64,000 nucleotides of DNA. Origin: G963664115 sp965216035. GTDB lineage: Bacteria > Acidobacteriota > Terriglobia > 20CM-2-55-15. The stretch spans positions 434,001 to 498,000 of the forward strand of contig CBDCFM010000019.1 of assembly GCA_965216035.1 (NCBI GenBank), in the 5' to 3' direction. The position numbers and the translations under genes were made by a program. Positions 1 to 9,577 of this stretch are shown piece by piece; the first letter of the stretch is position 1, and each line of letters starts with the position of its first letter. Under the pieces are notes generated by a model. It saw only the letters and a program-made list of their open reading frames with translations, did no database searches and was not told where the DNA came from.

Positions 1-197
1 CTGGGTCCGCTTCGGTGATTTTGGCATGATCTAATGTCTCCTTTCCGCCCTATAGAGCAAATTCGCTTCCATAATCAGTTCTCTGTCTCGGCAAGGGCGA
101 TCCGCCATTGGAGGGGGGATCGAAAACACTCAATCAGCACTGAGAGATCGCGAGGAACCTTTGCTCTTCTCAGAAGAAGTTCTTTGCCAGCCGATCG
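1..197. other. leading non-coding segment
   Basis: No complete gene is visible here. One + strand frame, open from the window edge, ends at a TAA at 32-34 with the tail WVRFGDFGMI. This could be the last residues of an upstream gene, but it is too short to identify. I see no clear promoter or hairpin in the remainder. Confidence 0.3.
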
Positions 198-1817
198 GTG
201 CACCTCCCCTTGACGGGAATTGTCTGGTTGGGACTCGCAATTGCATTGAACATTGATGTGCAGACCGCGGGTTCAGAGCGAATGAAAGTAGTCCCCGCAC
301 GATCGGGGAGTCTAAACGTTGAAATTGAAGGCGTTGCCTACCACAGCCGCTACGATCCAGTTCGGGAAGCCAAGTCGTTTTATGCGGGATTACCGCTGGA
401 AGAAGCCGACGTTGTCCTTCACTTTGGATGGGGCCTGGGTTATTCCGGGGTGCATCTCAGTGAGCGGTTAAAGGCGGATGCGCGAGTGTTTGTACTCGAG
501 CCCGACGTCGAGGTTTTCGAACTGTTTCGAGTAGATCCAGAACATCAGGCACTCCTTGAGGATTCCCGCTTCCAGTACGTCGTCGGCCCGAATGTTCGTC
601 AATTCGTTGACGATTGGGGCCTCGCTGGCTGTCAAGATACTGACCGGATTCTGTGGATTGGATGGCCTCGAGCTGAACAGTTGTACGGTGACGTTGCCAC
701 CTCAGTTCACACATCGTTTAACAACCGGTTGAGGGATCGGGCGGGAAACCTCCTCACACATTTTGAAAACGGCCGCACCTATTTCGAAAACGCAATCGAA
801 AACTTGCGGTTCTCGTGGGATCCTGCCGTTGGAAGATTGTTCGGACGCTTCAAGGGTGTGCCGCTGGTCCTTGTCTCTGCGGGCCCATCGCTGGACCGCA
901 ACATTCGTCACTTGCGAGGCCTGGAAGAACGCTTCTTTATTCTCGCGGTCGACACCGCTTTAAGGCCTCTTCTGGCGGGCGGTGTGCTCCCACACGCGGT
1001 GATCATTGCCGATCCGAGTGAACTTAATGCGCAGCATGTCGTCGGTGCCATCGGGCCCGATACCTGCCTGATTGCGGAGCAGGCGACTCATCCTCTGGCG
1101 ATGGCTTCGGCCCGGAAGCGTTTTCAGTTTTCACTGGGCGTCTTTCCCGACTGTCTCTACCAGGAGTTCGGTTTAGAACGCAGTACGCTCAAGGTTTGGG
1201 GATCCGTCGCCACGGCAGCCCTGGACCTGGCCTGCCGCATGAGTGCGGATCCCATTATTTTTGTCGGCCAGGATTTTTCATACACATGGCGTCGGGAATA
1301 TGCCGGTCACACGATATTTGAGGGAAGGGGTTTCAAGCGAAAGGCACAGGGTCCAGTTCAGAAGGATGTCTGGGACCGGGATGTGCCTACTACGGAAAAT
1401 TTATTGGCCTATCGGGATTACTTCGTCAGGCGCATGGCTGAGGCGCACGGAACGCGGTTCGTTAATGCAACTGAAGGAGGAATCCTAACCGAAGGCGTAG
1501 AACTTCTTTCACTTCGAGACGCAGTCCATCGCTATCCACACACACGCATCGCGGTGTGGGAAATACTCGATAGGCTGCATGTTCAAACGAGGGGCCAAGC
1601 TCCGCTGACGTCCCACCTCCACGACGTGTTGACAGGGACCGGAGCAAACTGCGATTGCGTTGAGGGCTTCCTTAATCTGGTCGCCAGGAGGGTCGTTCTT
1701 GAGAACGATGTCGGGACAATCGAGGAGGCCTTGAACTGGGGGAGGCAGTTTCTGGGGGAACAGCCCCAACACGTGAGTGAAAGCGACACTGTTAAGTGCC
1801 GTTCAGGTTCTCTTTGA
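198..1817 (+). CDS. DUF115 / MptE-like (motility accessory factor-type) protein
   Basis: The protein is about 539 aa and cytoplasmic, with no signal peptide in the conserved part. An N-terminal Rossmann-like segment (HFGWGLGYSG near residue 75) is followed by the DUF115 core. That core starts at VLVSAGPSLDRN (around residue 225) and includes the VDTALRPL, IADPSE and FVGQDFSY segments. Members of this family act in flagellin or surface glycosylation, often as nonulosonate transfer factors, and related archaeal proteins are pterin pyrophosphokinases. The GTG at 198 gives the longest frame. An in-frame ATG at 282 (MKVVPARSG) is an equally good start, because the first 28 residues look unconserved. 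It is the first gene of a co-directional glycan locus, so a role in surface glycan assembly is the likely reading. The exact reaction is unknown. Confidence 0.8.
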   Translation: MHLPLTGIVWLGLAIALNIDVQTAGSERMKVVPARSGSLNVEIEGVAYHSRYDPVREAKSFYAGLPLEEADVVLHFGWGLGYSGVHLSERLKADARVFVLEPDVEVFELFRVDPEHQALLEDSRFQYVVGPNVRQFVDDWGLAGCQDTDRILWIGWPRAEQLYGDVATSVHTSFNNRLRDRAGNLLTHFENGRTYFENAIENLRFSWDPAVGRLFGRFKGVPLVLVSAGPSLDRNIRHLRGLEERFFILAVDTALRPLLAGGVLPHAVIIADPSELNAQHVVGAIGPDTCLIAEQATHPLAMASARKRFQFSLGVFPDCLYQEFGLERSTLKVWGSVATAALDLACRMSADPIIFVGQDFSYTWRREYAGHTIFEGRGFKRKAQGPVQKDVWDRDVPTTENLLAYRDYFVRRMAEAHGTRFVNATEGGILTEGVELLSLRDAVHRYPHTRIAVWEILDRLHVQTRGQAPLTSHLHDVLTGTGANCDCVEGFLNLVARRVVLENDVGTIEEALNWGRQFLGEQPQHVSESDTVKCRSGSL

Positions 1818-2002
1818 TTTAGAGGTGTCAACAGACCGGCCAAGTGGCCGCGCCCGCCCACAAGTCGCCACACCTTCAACGCTTTCGCGAATACTTCTAA
1901 ACGCAACAAAATAAATAGATTGTAAGGCTAATTCAAGGATGTGAAGAGGCCAGTGCCTCCCTCGAGCCCTTTGGCTTTTCGATTGCAATCATATAGATCG
2001 TC

Positions 2003-3448
2003 ATGAAAGTGCATGTTGCAGGGCCATACGCTTGCGGAAGATTCGGCCACGATTCCTCAGTCGGTCTGGTCCGATCGCAGCTTAAGAACGTTTGGCCAGG
2101 GGCTGAAATCTCAATTTCAGATGTCGGTACGGGAGAGTTCGCTCCGACCGACCACGACGTCACCATCATGGTAGGTCGCAATCTGTTTGTGGGCTGGACA
2201 GGCGATTCTGAAACCGACAACGGTGGTCACATCCTTCGCTACCCTCTGGCGATGCACTGGTTCGACAAGAGAAGCTATCTGCTGGGAGTTGGAATTGACG
2301 CGCACATCGAGCCCGGGCTGCCAGCATCGTACCTGTCGACGCTCAACGCCATGCAGCTACGGACCGTTCGTGATGTCAAAAGTGCGACGATCCTCCGGAA
2401 TGCGGGAGTGACGTCTCCTGTGTTTGTTTGCGCTGACCTTGCCTATTTGACGCCCACTGCTCCCCTCCGGCGACGGACGGACTCTCATTCCACCAGACGA
2501 CTTGTGATTGGCGTCGCTATATCCGGATCCGACGGGGACACGCTCTATTCGGGCTTAGAAGATCGGGTTGGAAACGCTCTCGCTTCGCTTGAGCATCACT
2601 TTGATATTCGGTTCATATCGTTTGAACGGCCCAGCGGAGACCGGTTGACGGGAGCGACGGACACAACTGAAAAATCTGGACCGCGTTTTTGCGATCTTGA
2701 CCTGCTCGTGACCTCTCATGTCCGTTGCATCGTGGATGCGGCTTCGATGGGAATACCATTCCTGGCGCTCGGTGCTGACGGTGGGAACTGCCAGAGAGAG
2801 TGCCGGGCTCTGGACTATCCGTTTTTTCTGAATGGTGATGCTGACGTGAGCGACATTGCAGAAGCCATTTGGGACTTGTCAAATGAGCACGCCGAGCTCA
2901 GGACCCGCCTTATGGCGGCTGCATCCAGTCAGTTGGCACTGGCCCAACGCACGTTTCAAGTCCTTTGGGCCCAGGAGAACGAGCCCGAATCCGCTGCCCC
3001 CAAAGCCCTGGGGTCCCGCAGGAAATCGTGTGGAGATCGAAAACTACTTCTTGTATGGGCAGCCCCTCGGCAATTCCTGTATGAAAGTGAGGCCGCTCTC
3101 GGAACAATCGGGCCTTTCGATGCCGTCACATCAGTGGGCAACAGATTCGATCATCCAAGCCGGATCGAAGGCTTTGTCCTCGAGCAGCCTGGAATCATGG
3201 ATTGGAGGGCATTTCCAGAAGAACTGAGGCAGCGGATTAGAGGAGCGTATGACGGCGTGGTCGTTTGTCATCACGGGAGAGGGGAACAACCCACCCGCAA
3301 TCTTCTAAATATCGCAAAGGAGGCGGTTGACGGATCCGGGAGTTTCGGGTTGTTGGAATACCGTTTGTGGACACAGACGGCGCATGTGATCACCCCCGCG
3401 GAGCTCGTGGAGAATGTGACGCTGTCGGTAGCCGGCCAAGCTCGATGA
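2003..3448 (+). CDS. polysaccharide pyruvyl transferase family protein with C-terminal GT9-like half domain
   Basis: Residues 1 to about 330 match the polysaccharide pyruvyl transferase family. The start MKVHVAGPYACGRFGHDS, the block LRTVRDVKSATILRNAGV and the C-terminal VTSHVRCIVDAASMGIPF all have close counterparts in the interrupted gene at 15154-17565. The family transfers pyruvate from PEP to sugars, or catalyses related reactions, in exopolysaccharide synthesis. Residues from about 342 to 470 are extra. They begin RKLLLVWAAPRQ and contain YDGVVVCHHGRGE, resembling the N-terminal Rossmann half of GT9 heptosyltransferases and the C-terminal parts of the two radical SAM proteins downstream. 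ATG at 2003 is the start. The stop overlaps the next start as ATGA (3445-3448), which indicates translational coupling. Confidence 0.78.
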   Translation: MKVHVAGPYACGRFGHDSSVGLVRSQLKNVWPGAEISISDVGTGEFAPTDHDVTIMVGRNLFVGWTGDSETDNGGHILRYPLAMHWFDKRSYLLGVGIDAHIEPGLPASYLSTLNAMQLRTVRDVKSATILRNAGVTSPVFVCADLAYLTPTAPLRRRTDSHSTRRLVIGVAISGSDGDTLYSGLEDRVGNALASLEHHFDIRFISFERPSGDRLTGATDTTEKSGPRFCDLDLLVTSHVRCIVDAASMGIPFLALGADGGNCQRECRALDYPFFLNGDADVSDIAEAIWDLSNEHAELRTRLMAAASSQLALAQRTFQVLWAQENEPESAAPKALGSRRKSCGDRKLLLVWAAPRQFLYESEAALGTIGPFDAVTSVGNRFDHPSRIEGFVLEQPGIMDWRAFPEELRQRIRGAYDGVVVCHHGRGEQPTRNLLNIAKEAVDGSGSFGLLEYRLWTQTAHVITPAELVENVTLSVAGQAR

Positions 3449-4560
3449 ATCCGAAAAAAAAGACAATGACCACAACCCGTACCTACAGTCGGTACCGTGT
3501 GAAATCTCACATGCAGTTCCGCCTGGATCAATATCCGATACCTGTAATTCCGGAAAAGGACTATCTGGTACGCGTCGACGTGTGTGGACTGTGTCGGAGT
3601 GATCTTCATTTCGCAACGAGCTGGGCCGAGGACTGGGACGACCTCGGACACGAGTTTGGGGGAACGGTTGTCGCTGTGCGAGATGGCATCGAAGGGTTCC
3701 GTCCAGGAGATCGCGTGGCGATCAGAAATGCTGCGGCCTGCCTCGCATGTGATTCTTGTGTGGCTGGCGATTTCCGTTCGTGTCGCGGCATCGTCGTCAA
3801 CAAGCTGGGCTTCAGTCAATACGCAGATTGTGACAGTCGTTCGCTGGTTTCGGCCAAGGGGCTGAGTGATGCGATGTTGACCCTTGTCGAGCCCACCAAT
3901 GTGGTTCTCGATTTGATCTATTCGGCCGAAATCGAAGATAAGCATAAGGTGACAATTTTTGGGACCGGCACGCTCGGCCTTCTTACGGCCCACCTGCTCG
4001 GGAGCTACTTTGGGGTTCAAAATGTTCATTTGGTAGGGCGGCAAATTGATGAAGGATTCCTCGCGGATCTCGGTCTTACCCGTTACGTCAGTTTTGGAGA
4101 ACCGTTGGAGGCACCACCACTCCGGGATCGATTGGGAGGTGCACCGGATCGAGTTCTCGTGACGACTCCTCCCTCCACTCTATCGAATGCTCTGGAGTCG
4201 TGTGGCTCGGGTGGCCGGGTGCTGACTGTGGGTCTGGACCGAAACGAACGCATGCTGGCAGACATAGACATCGGCTCTCTGATATTCAAGCGCGCGCGTG
4301 TCCAGGGTGTGTTTGCGGTACCGAATCTGTATTTCGACGATGCGGTTCGGATACTGGGTCAAGTCGGGAAGCCATTGGAGAGACTGGTACGCTACCGAAT
4401 CGCTTTTAACGATCTTGAAAAATCCCTCAGGGAATGGGACCAGAGACCGCATTTTGATGGCAAATCGATGCTGGAACTACACAGAGTGTCGGACGCTATG
4501 AGGACAACAATCGAGAAATCGGAGCGTAGCTCAGCGGAGGAAGCGTCATGTTCACGGTAA
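3445..4560 (+). CDS. zinc-dependent alcohol dehydrogenase family protein (MDR superfamily)
   Basis: The protein is about 371 aa. Catalytic-zinc residues are visible at CGLCRSD (C50) and GHE (H69, E70). The structural-zinc lobe has the expected C-x2-C-x2-C-x7-C spacing (CLACDSCVAGDFRSC). The NAD(P)-binding Rossmann motif is GTGTLG. The family oxidises or reduces alcohols and sugar alcohols with NAD(P). In this locus it probably modifies a sugar or polyol precursor of the glycan, but the substrate cannot be told. I chose ATG 3445, inside the ATGA overlap with the pyruvyl transferase; ATG 3466 is an alternative. The end overlaps the next gene by 13 nt. Confidence 0.85.
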   Translation: MNPKKKTMTTTRTYSRYRVKSHMQFRLDQYPIPVIPEKDYLVRVDVCGLCRSDLHFATSWAEDWDDLGHEFGGTVVAVRDGIEGFRPGDRVAIRNAAACLACDSCVAGDFRSCRGIVVNKLGFSQYADCDSRSLVSAKGLSDAMLTLVEPTNVVLDLIYSAEIEDKHKVTIFGTGTLGLLTAHLLGSYFGVQNVHLVGRQIDEGFLADLGLTRYVSFGEPLEAPPLRDRLGGAPDRVLVTTPPSTLSNALESCGSGGRVLTVGLDRNERMLADIDIGSLIFKRARVQGVFAVPNLYFDDAVRILGQVGKPLERLVRYRIAFNDLEKSLREWDQRPHFDGKSMLELHRVSDAMRTTIEKSERSSAEEASCSR

Positions 4561-5099
4561 AAATGTGTGAACTTCCAGATGAGCCAGTCAGGAGCATTCT
4601 GATACTCCGGACAGCCCAGACGCCTCAGGTTCGGTGGGCACTGAATGAACTTCGTAAGAAATACCCGGAAGCCCGGTTTGCGGTTCTCGGAACGGAGCTT
4701 GAAGCAAATGAATTGTTCGACGGTATGGATCACTTCCAGCCGACACGCGCATGGCTTTCGCCGGGGAGTATCAAATCACTGCGGCCTAGACTTCGGGAGG
4801 CGCGACTCGACCTGGTGGTGATGTGTTTGAACAGTGACTGTGGTGCCGGATACAGCCGTGTGAGCCGGGTCGTTCGCATGATCGATGCACGAATCAAGCT
4901 TGTTGCTGGCTACAACAAGGAGTGGGTCGTGTGGAAGCACCTGAACTTCGAGGAGAGCAACTTCCTGACGCGCGGAATCGTCAATGCCCTGGAAGTGCTG
5001 ATCTATCCCATTATCGCGGCGTACTTGTTACTGACACCTTCCGGGCCCCGCTACATGCCGACAGAGCAAGGTCGCCCCGCTCCAGGGTATGAGTCATGA
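4548..5099 (+). CDS. GT9 (heptosyltransferase)-like half protein
   Basis: The protein is 183 aa. It starts like a GT9 N-terminal Rossmann domain: VRSILILRTAQTPQ, then LRKKYPEARFAVLG, then LDLVVMCLNSD and IKLVAGYNK. GT9 enzymes are normally about 330-380 aa with a second C-terminal Rossmann domain that binds the nucleotide sugar, and that half is missing. A hydrophobic stretch near residues 145-165 (LIYPIIAAYLLL) could be a membrane segment. The gene overlaps the dehydrogenase by 13 nt and the following GT4 gene by 4 nt (ATGA, 5096-5099), so it is translationally coupled within an operon. It may be a structural or accessory module rather than an active transferase. Confidence 0.6.
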   Translation: MFTVKMCELPDEPVRSILILRTAQTPQVRWALNELRKKYPEARFAVLGTELEANELFDGMDHFQPTRAWLSPGSIKSLRPRLREARLDLVVMCLNSDCGAGYSRVSRVVRMIDARIKLVAGYNKEWVVWKHLNFEESNFLTRGIVNALEVLIYPIIAAYLLLTPSGPRYMPTEQGRPAPGYES

Positions 5100-6360
5100 A
5101 GGTTCTGCACTTTTGTTCCTTTTATCGACCTCTGGGTGGTGGCGAAAAACTACTGTTTAGCGTTCTCGACATCATGGAAGAAAACGGAGTCGAGAACGTG
5201 GTCGTTGCTCCGGAATCCCAGTCGAACGGGCCCACCGGTCTACTGACAGAATATTTTCTCGATTATCTGGAGTATCCGTTTGTTCGAAGTGATCTATTCT
5301 CTTCGATCTGGAACAACCGGAAGCTGATGCAGGCCGTCGCTCAAATCTTCAAGAGAGAGCGGCCCGACGTGATTCATTTGCACAATCAACAGAATCCGTT
5401 TCTCTATCTGGCGTGTCTGAGGGCGGGTATTCCGATGGTGCGAAACGTTCACAACCCGCGCCTGTACTGCCCGACGAACTGGCGCCTCCTTCCTGACAAG
5501 AGTTTGTGCCCTCATCCTTTTGGCCGTGCGTGTATATCGGAGGGATGCATTAAACCGCGGCGCCAAGACCTCAGGCAGTTTTTCGTGACGATGATGAATC
5601 GTCAACTGTCGTTTCGAAACACGAAGATTATTATCGAAAGCGAGGAGTCGTATCAGATGGCTCTGCAGAACGGTTACCGCAAAGATCAACTCAGCATGAT
5701 ACCCAACTGCACATCGCTGCCACCGCTTGAGACGGAGATTCATAAGAAGGAGCGCAATCGCAAGCCAGACGAAAACAGCATTCTATTCGTTGGGCGGCGA
5801 GTTATGAAAAGGGACTTCATTTCCTGATCAACTCTCTGCCGAAGCTCAGGAATGATTTCAAACTTTATATCCTCACCGCGGGCGACTATTACGACCAGCA
5901 GATCGCGCCCCTGGTCTCGAAGCTTAACCTCGAATCGCGGGTTGAGGCCCGCTTTAACACCAGCTATGAAGATACCGCAAGGTATTACTCGATGGCCGAC
6001 GTCGTTGTTGTTCCGTCGATCTGGTTTGAAACGTTCTGCCTGATCGGCATCGAAGCGTACGCGCACCTGACGCCAGTAGTTGCGACACGCACCGGCGGCA
6101 TTAAGGACTGGTGTGTGGATGGTGAAACCGGCTACCTCGTCGACATATTCAACGAGGACGCCCTCGCATCACGGATCGATGCGTTACTAGACGACCCGGA
6201 GAAGGCAAAGCAGTTTGGACTGAACGGTTACCAGCGAGTTCAGAAACATTACAGCGAACAGATTTACTATCGGCGCCTGCGCGCTCTCTATGAAAAGGTG
6301 ATTCAAGATGGCCAAACTGACACTTATCGACTCTTTGGGCTGGCAAGACGGCCTGTTTAA
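5096..6360 (+). pseudogene. GT4 family glycosyltransferase, frameshifted
   Basis: The N-terminal part (5096-5827) reads MKVLHFCSFYRPLGGGEKLL and holds the four-cysteine segment (LYCPTNW, SLCP, RACISEGC) often seen in GT4 N-domains. It stops just after FVGRRVMK. The rest continues in another frame from about 5809 (KGLHFLINSLPKL), and includes the GT4 E-x7-E motif ETFCLIGIE and the segment TRTGGIKDW. The break falls in the ATGAAAAGGG run at 5804-5813; one added base would rejoin a 421-aa protein. The lesion may be real or a sequencing error in a homopolymer. The 3' end overlaps the radical SAM gene by 53 nt. If intact, it would transfer a sugar from a nucleotide donor to the glycan in the cytoplasm. 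Confidence 0.85.
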
Positions 6361-8134
6361 TCTGGGCCTTGCCTATCTGAGCTCTTCACTGAAGCTCGCC
6401 GGGCATCAGGTGCGGGTGCTCGACCTCAACAACAAATTCCGAACGCCTGAACAGATCGTCGATGCCATCGGCGAACACGCGCCCGACTACGTGGGTTTCT
6501 CAGTAAAGTCGGCAACTTTCGCCAACGCTGTGGACCTGCACGCCCGGCTGGCGGAGCGATATCCGGACATCACGTTTATATATGGCGGGCCCCACATCAC
6601 TCTTTCGAAGACGAACATTCTAGATGAAGCGCCGCCCGCGTTCTTCATCCGAGGCGATGCGGAATTTACGCTCCCCGAATTCATTAGACGTCACGCCGAG
6701 GGTGAAACGGATTTTTCCGAAATCGATGGAATCATATACAGGAATACAGTTGGTGAAGACGTCGTTGTGGATATTCAGTTCCATAGTCAGATCGACGATC
6801 TCCCCTTGCCCGACTTCACCACTTTTGACACGTTTCCATCCTTCAAGACATACCCGCTCCTCACTAGCCGGGGCTGCCCGTACAAGTGCACTTATTGCTC
6901 GGTGCCTGCGATAAGCGGAAGTCGTTGGGTCTATCGGTCGGCGCCGAGCATCATGAGGGAATTGGACCACGTGCTGAACTCGCTGAAGATGAATACCGTC
7001 GTGATCGTGGACGATAACTTTACTCTGCACAAGAAGCGGGCGGAATCGGTTTGCCAGGCGATCATCGACAGTGGTTACAAATTCAACTGGTCGTGTGGGA
7101 ACGGCATTCGCGCCGACCGGATCTGGCCGGACCTGGCCCACCTCATGCACGAAGCCGGATGCGTCGAGGTTGCCTTCGGTATCGAGAGCCTGCAGGCCGA
7201 TGTTTTTGATCAACTTCAGAAGGGCGAAGAGGTTGCCCACATCCGCCACGGTATTGAGGTGGTACAGGAAGCGGGACTCAACGTCACAGGCTTCTTCATG
7301 ATCGGCCTGCCCGGTTCAACGTATCGTAAGGACCTCAAAACGCTGGCCCTGGCACGGAAGCTCAAGCTGAACAATTACTATTTCGGTTTAACGGTGCCTT
7401 ACCCGGGGACAGAAATGTGGAATTGGGCTCAGGAAAACGCTCGATTTCTCGTTCCATGGCAGAACAGCTATCACATCTCAGAAGTGTTCCGAGACGGTCT
7501 GGAGCGCTTGAAGCTCGAACCAGTTTTCGACACACCCGAGTATCCGGCTGAACAACGAAAGAAGATGTTTCGCATGGTCCTGGAGGCGAAGAAGAAGGCC
7601 CAGGACCGGAGTTTGCGCCTCATTCAGAATAGTCTGCGCGCCGTACCCGGACGACCGATCATCGTTATGCGAACGTCAAGGCGCGATAGGCTTTTTGAAA
7701 TGTTCAAGGACGAAAAACCTTCGAATCCGCATGTGATTCTCTACAAGGGCAATGACTCATTCCTCGGAAATCTGAACGAGGAGACCCGCAATGCGTATCA
7801 GTCGATTCAGGTGCCAGGCGGAGGTTTCTTCGGCGCGGGCGACGCCAGTCTGCTTGCCGAGGACCTGAAGGACGCCGTCATTGTGTTTGACGTACCGAAC
7901 GGCAATCTGGAGCGCTATAAGAATCTCGTCCGTTTCGCCAGGGCGCTCGATCCCCGTCAGATCGTTGCTCTGGTCGGTGAGAAATTCGAAGTGTTGCCGA
8001 TAGTGGATCCAGATGCGACGGAGCAGGACCTCTCGCTGGCCTCAGCGGACATGGAACCGGCTTATCTGGGGATTGACATTGATCCGTCGCTACTAATCCG
8101 GGTGGAGACAGGCAATGTTTCAGTAGCGAAATGA
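6308..8134 (+). CDS. B12-binding domain radical SAM protein
   Basis: The protein is 608 aa. The N-terminal cobalamin-binding-like Rossmann region (LAYLSSSLKLAGHQVRVLDL, IYGGPH) is followed by the radical SAM core with the 4Fe-4S motif CPYKCTYC (C190, C194, C197), then GIESL and a C-terminal part of the barrel. Residues from about 445 to 565 (IIVMRTSRRD, LKDAVIVFDVPNGN, QIVALVGEKF) form an extra domain resembling a GT9 N-terminal half. The family performs radical methylations, rearrangements or oxidations; no substrate can be assigned. The start ATG 6308 lies inside the end of the GT4 gene. Together with the GT4 gene it forms one of two GT4-radical SAM pairs in the locus. Confidence 0.87.
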   Translation: MAKLTLIDSLGWQDGLFNLGLAYLSSSLKLAGHQVRVLDLNNKFRTPEQIVDAIGEHAPDYVGFSVKSATFANAVDLHARLAERYPDITFIYGGPHITLSKTNILDEAPPAFFIRGDAEFTLPEFIRRHAEGETDFSEIDGIIYRNTVGEDVVVDIQFHSQIDDLPLPDFTTFDTFPSFKTYPLLTSRGCPYKCTYCSVPAISGSRWVYRSAPSIMRELDHVLNSLKMNTVVIVDDNFTLHKKRAESVCQAIIDSGYKFNWSCGNGIRADRIWPDLAHLMHEAGCVEVAFGIESLQADVFDQLQKGEEVAHIRHGIEVVQEAGLNVTGFFMIGLPGSTYRKDLKTLALARKLKLNNYYFGLTVPYPGTEMWNWAQENARFLVPWQNSYHISEVFRDGLERLKLEPVFDTPEYPAEQRKKMFRMVLEAKKKAQDRSLRLIQNSLRAVPGRPIIVMRTSRRDRLFEMFKDEKPSNPHVILYKGNDSFLGNLNEETRNAYQSIQVPGGGFFGAGDASLLAEDLKDAVIVFDVPNGNLERYKNLVRFARALDPRQIVALVGEKFEVLPIVDPDATEQDLSLASADMEPAYLGIDIDPSLLIRVETGNVSVAK

Positions 8135-8160
8135 CAGGTGAATGGGATCCGTCGGCACGG

Positions 8161-8189
8161 GGCCACGAAGGCCACGAAAACCACGAAGA
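8161..8189. repeat. short CCACGAA direct repeats
   Basis: Three copies of CCACGAA follow one another with 2-3 nt between them, in the 159-bp gap between the first radical SAM gene and the second GT4 gene. Repeats of this kind are scattered through intergenic regions of several phyla. No function is evident. Confidence 0.4.
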
Positions 8190-8293
8190 GAATGACGTGA
8201 TTCGTCCAAGGAATCAAAACACGAATCCTGAGTGTCGTCGTGTTGAAGTGTGTTTCAAATGTTTCTTCATTCTGGAAAGGTAGCCGACAGCAC

Positions 8294-9577
8294 GTGAAGG
8301 TTCTCTTCTTTAATACATTGTCAGCCGTAAACGGAGGCGCCGAAAGGTCCCTATTCGACACTTCGATCGAGCTCATTGAGCGGGATCACGAAATATCTCT
8401 CGTCGTAGCTTATGACGACCGGAGAACACGGCACACGGAATCCTGGCCGGGAGAAATCAACCGTTACTATATTCCTGAGTTGATCCGGCCGGTGACGGAC
8501 CGGCGTGCATTCGACGCGTTTCGTCGTAGCGCTTTCTATCAGAATGGTCTGCGCTACGCGCAGGATATCATCGACATCGAAGCGCCCGACGTCATTCACG
8601 TTCACAACTTTCCGTCGGTTGAAGTGTTTGCTGACCTGCGCATCAATGTTCCGATGGTTCGGACGATCCACGCCTATGAGAACGTCTGTCAGAGCAAGAC
8701 CAAGCGTTTACCGGACGGATCCATTTGCACGCAAGCGATGGGAAATGTCTGCCACGAGCTGTGCGGGTTTGAGGATAGCTTTGCAGCGGTTCGCGTTCGA
8801 GCAGAAGATCGCTTCATGAAGAGTTATTTCAAGCGATTACTTCCGGTGTCTCACTATGTTCAGGACGTTCTGCTTCAGAACGGCTTCGGTCAGGACCAGC
8901 TCCGCGTGCTAGGGAATTTTACGCGGATGAGGGGGGCGATTCCGGCTGCCGACGAAGAAGACCTGGTTTTGTTCGTAGGCCGCATGACGCCCGAGAAAGG
9001 CTTGCTTGAACTTGTTCAGGCTGTGGGCCGAACGCATTCGAATCCCACGCTTCTTGCCGTTGGCACAGATAGTGCCCTCTGGTCGCGCGCTGATCAGGCC
9101 GAGATTAATCGGGAGGCGGAGAACTGGGGCGTGAGACTGGAGACCCAAGGATGGTCCAGCCCTAGAGAGTTGAGGAGCGCGTACAGCCGGGCGAAGGTGG
9201 TCGCCTTCAGTTCCGTCTGGCCCGAACCTTTCGGTCTTGTGGGCATTGAAGCGATGGCTCACGGCAAGCCCGTTGTCGCCTTTGATGGTGGTGGTGTCGC
9301 CGACTGGCTGGAGCATGGACGGACCGGTTACCTGGTTGCAAGATCAGACGTCATGGCCTTTGCGCGCTGTCTGGACCTACTGTTGGCCGATCGAGGGCTG
9401 AGGCGACGAATGGGAGAGCGTGCGGTCCGCGTTGTATGCGACAGGTTTTCCCCAGATCACTACGTCGAAAGACTAATGAAAGTGTACGGTGAGGTTATAG
9501 ATGAAAGTACTTCTTATAGATCCCGCAGGTGCCCAGCGGTACGTCACGCACAACGCGGGACTGGCCTATCTGTCTAG
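8294..9577 (+). CDS. GT4 family glycosyltransferase
   Basis: The protein is 427 aa. The N-domain starts VKVLFFNTLSAVNGGAERSL and carries the GT4-typical cysteine segment (ENVCQSK, SICTQ, VCHELCG). The C-domain contains LVLFVGRMTPEKGLLELV and the E-x7-E motif EPFGLVGIE with DGGGVADW. I chose GTG 8294 because homology starts there; the frame is open from TTG 8240, but that extension looks unconserved. The 3' end overlaps the next radical SAM gene by 77 nt. It is close in architecture to the frameshifted gene at 5096-6360, and both are followed by an overlapping radical SAM gene. This suggests duplication of a two-gene unit. It probably acts on the same or a related surface glycan. Confidence 0.85.
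   Translation: MKVLFFNTLSAVNGGAERSLFDTSIELIERDHEISLVVAYDDRRTRHTESWPGEINRYYIPELIRPVTDRRAFDAFRRSAFYQNGLRYAQDIIDIEAPDVIHVHNFPSVEVFADLRINVPMVRTIHAYENVCQSKTKRLPDGSICTQAMGNVCHELCGFEDSFAAVRVRAEDRFMKSYFKRLLPVSHYVQDVLLQNGFGQDQLRVLGNFTRMRGAIPAADEEDLVLFVGRMTPEKGLLELVQAVGRTHSNPTLLAVGTDSALWSRADQAEINREAENWGVRLETQGWSSPRELRSAYSRAKVVAFSSVWPEPFGLVGIEAMAHGKPVVAFDGGGVADWLEHGRTGYLVARSDVMAFARCLDLLLADRGLRRRMGERAVRVVCDRFSPDHYVERLMKVYGEVIDESTSYRSRRCPAVRHAQRGTGLSV

Noticed and set aside
3271..4044. 257-codon minus-strand frame
   Set aside because: Antisense to the pyruvyl transferase and alcohol dehydrogenase genes, both of which have clear family motifs.
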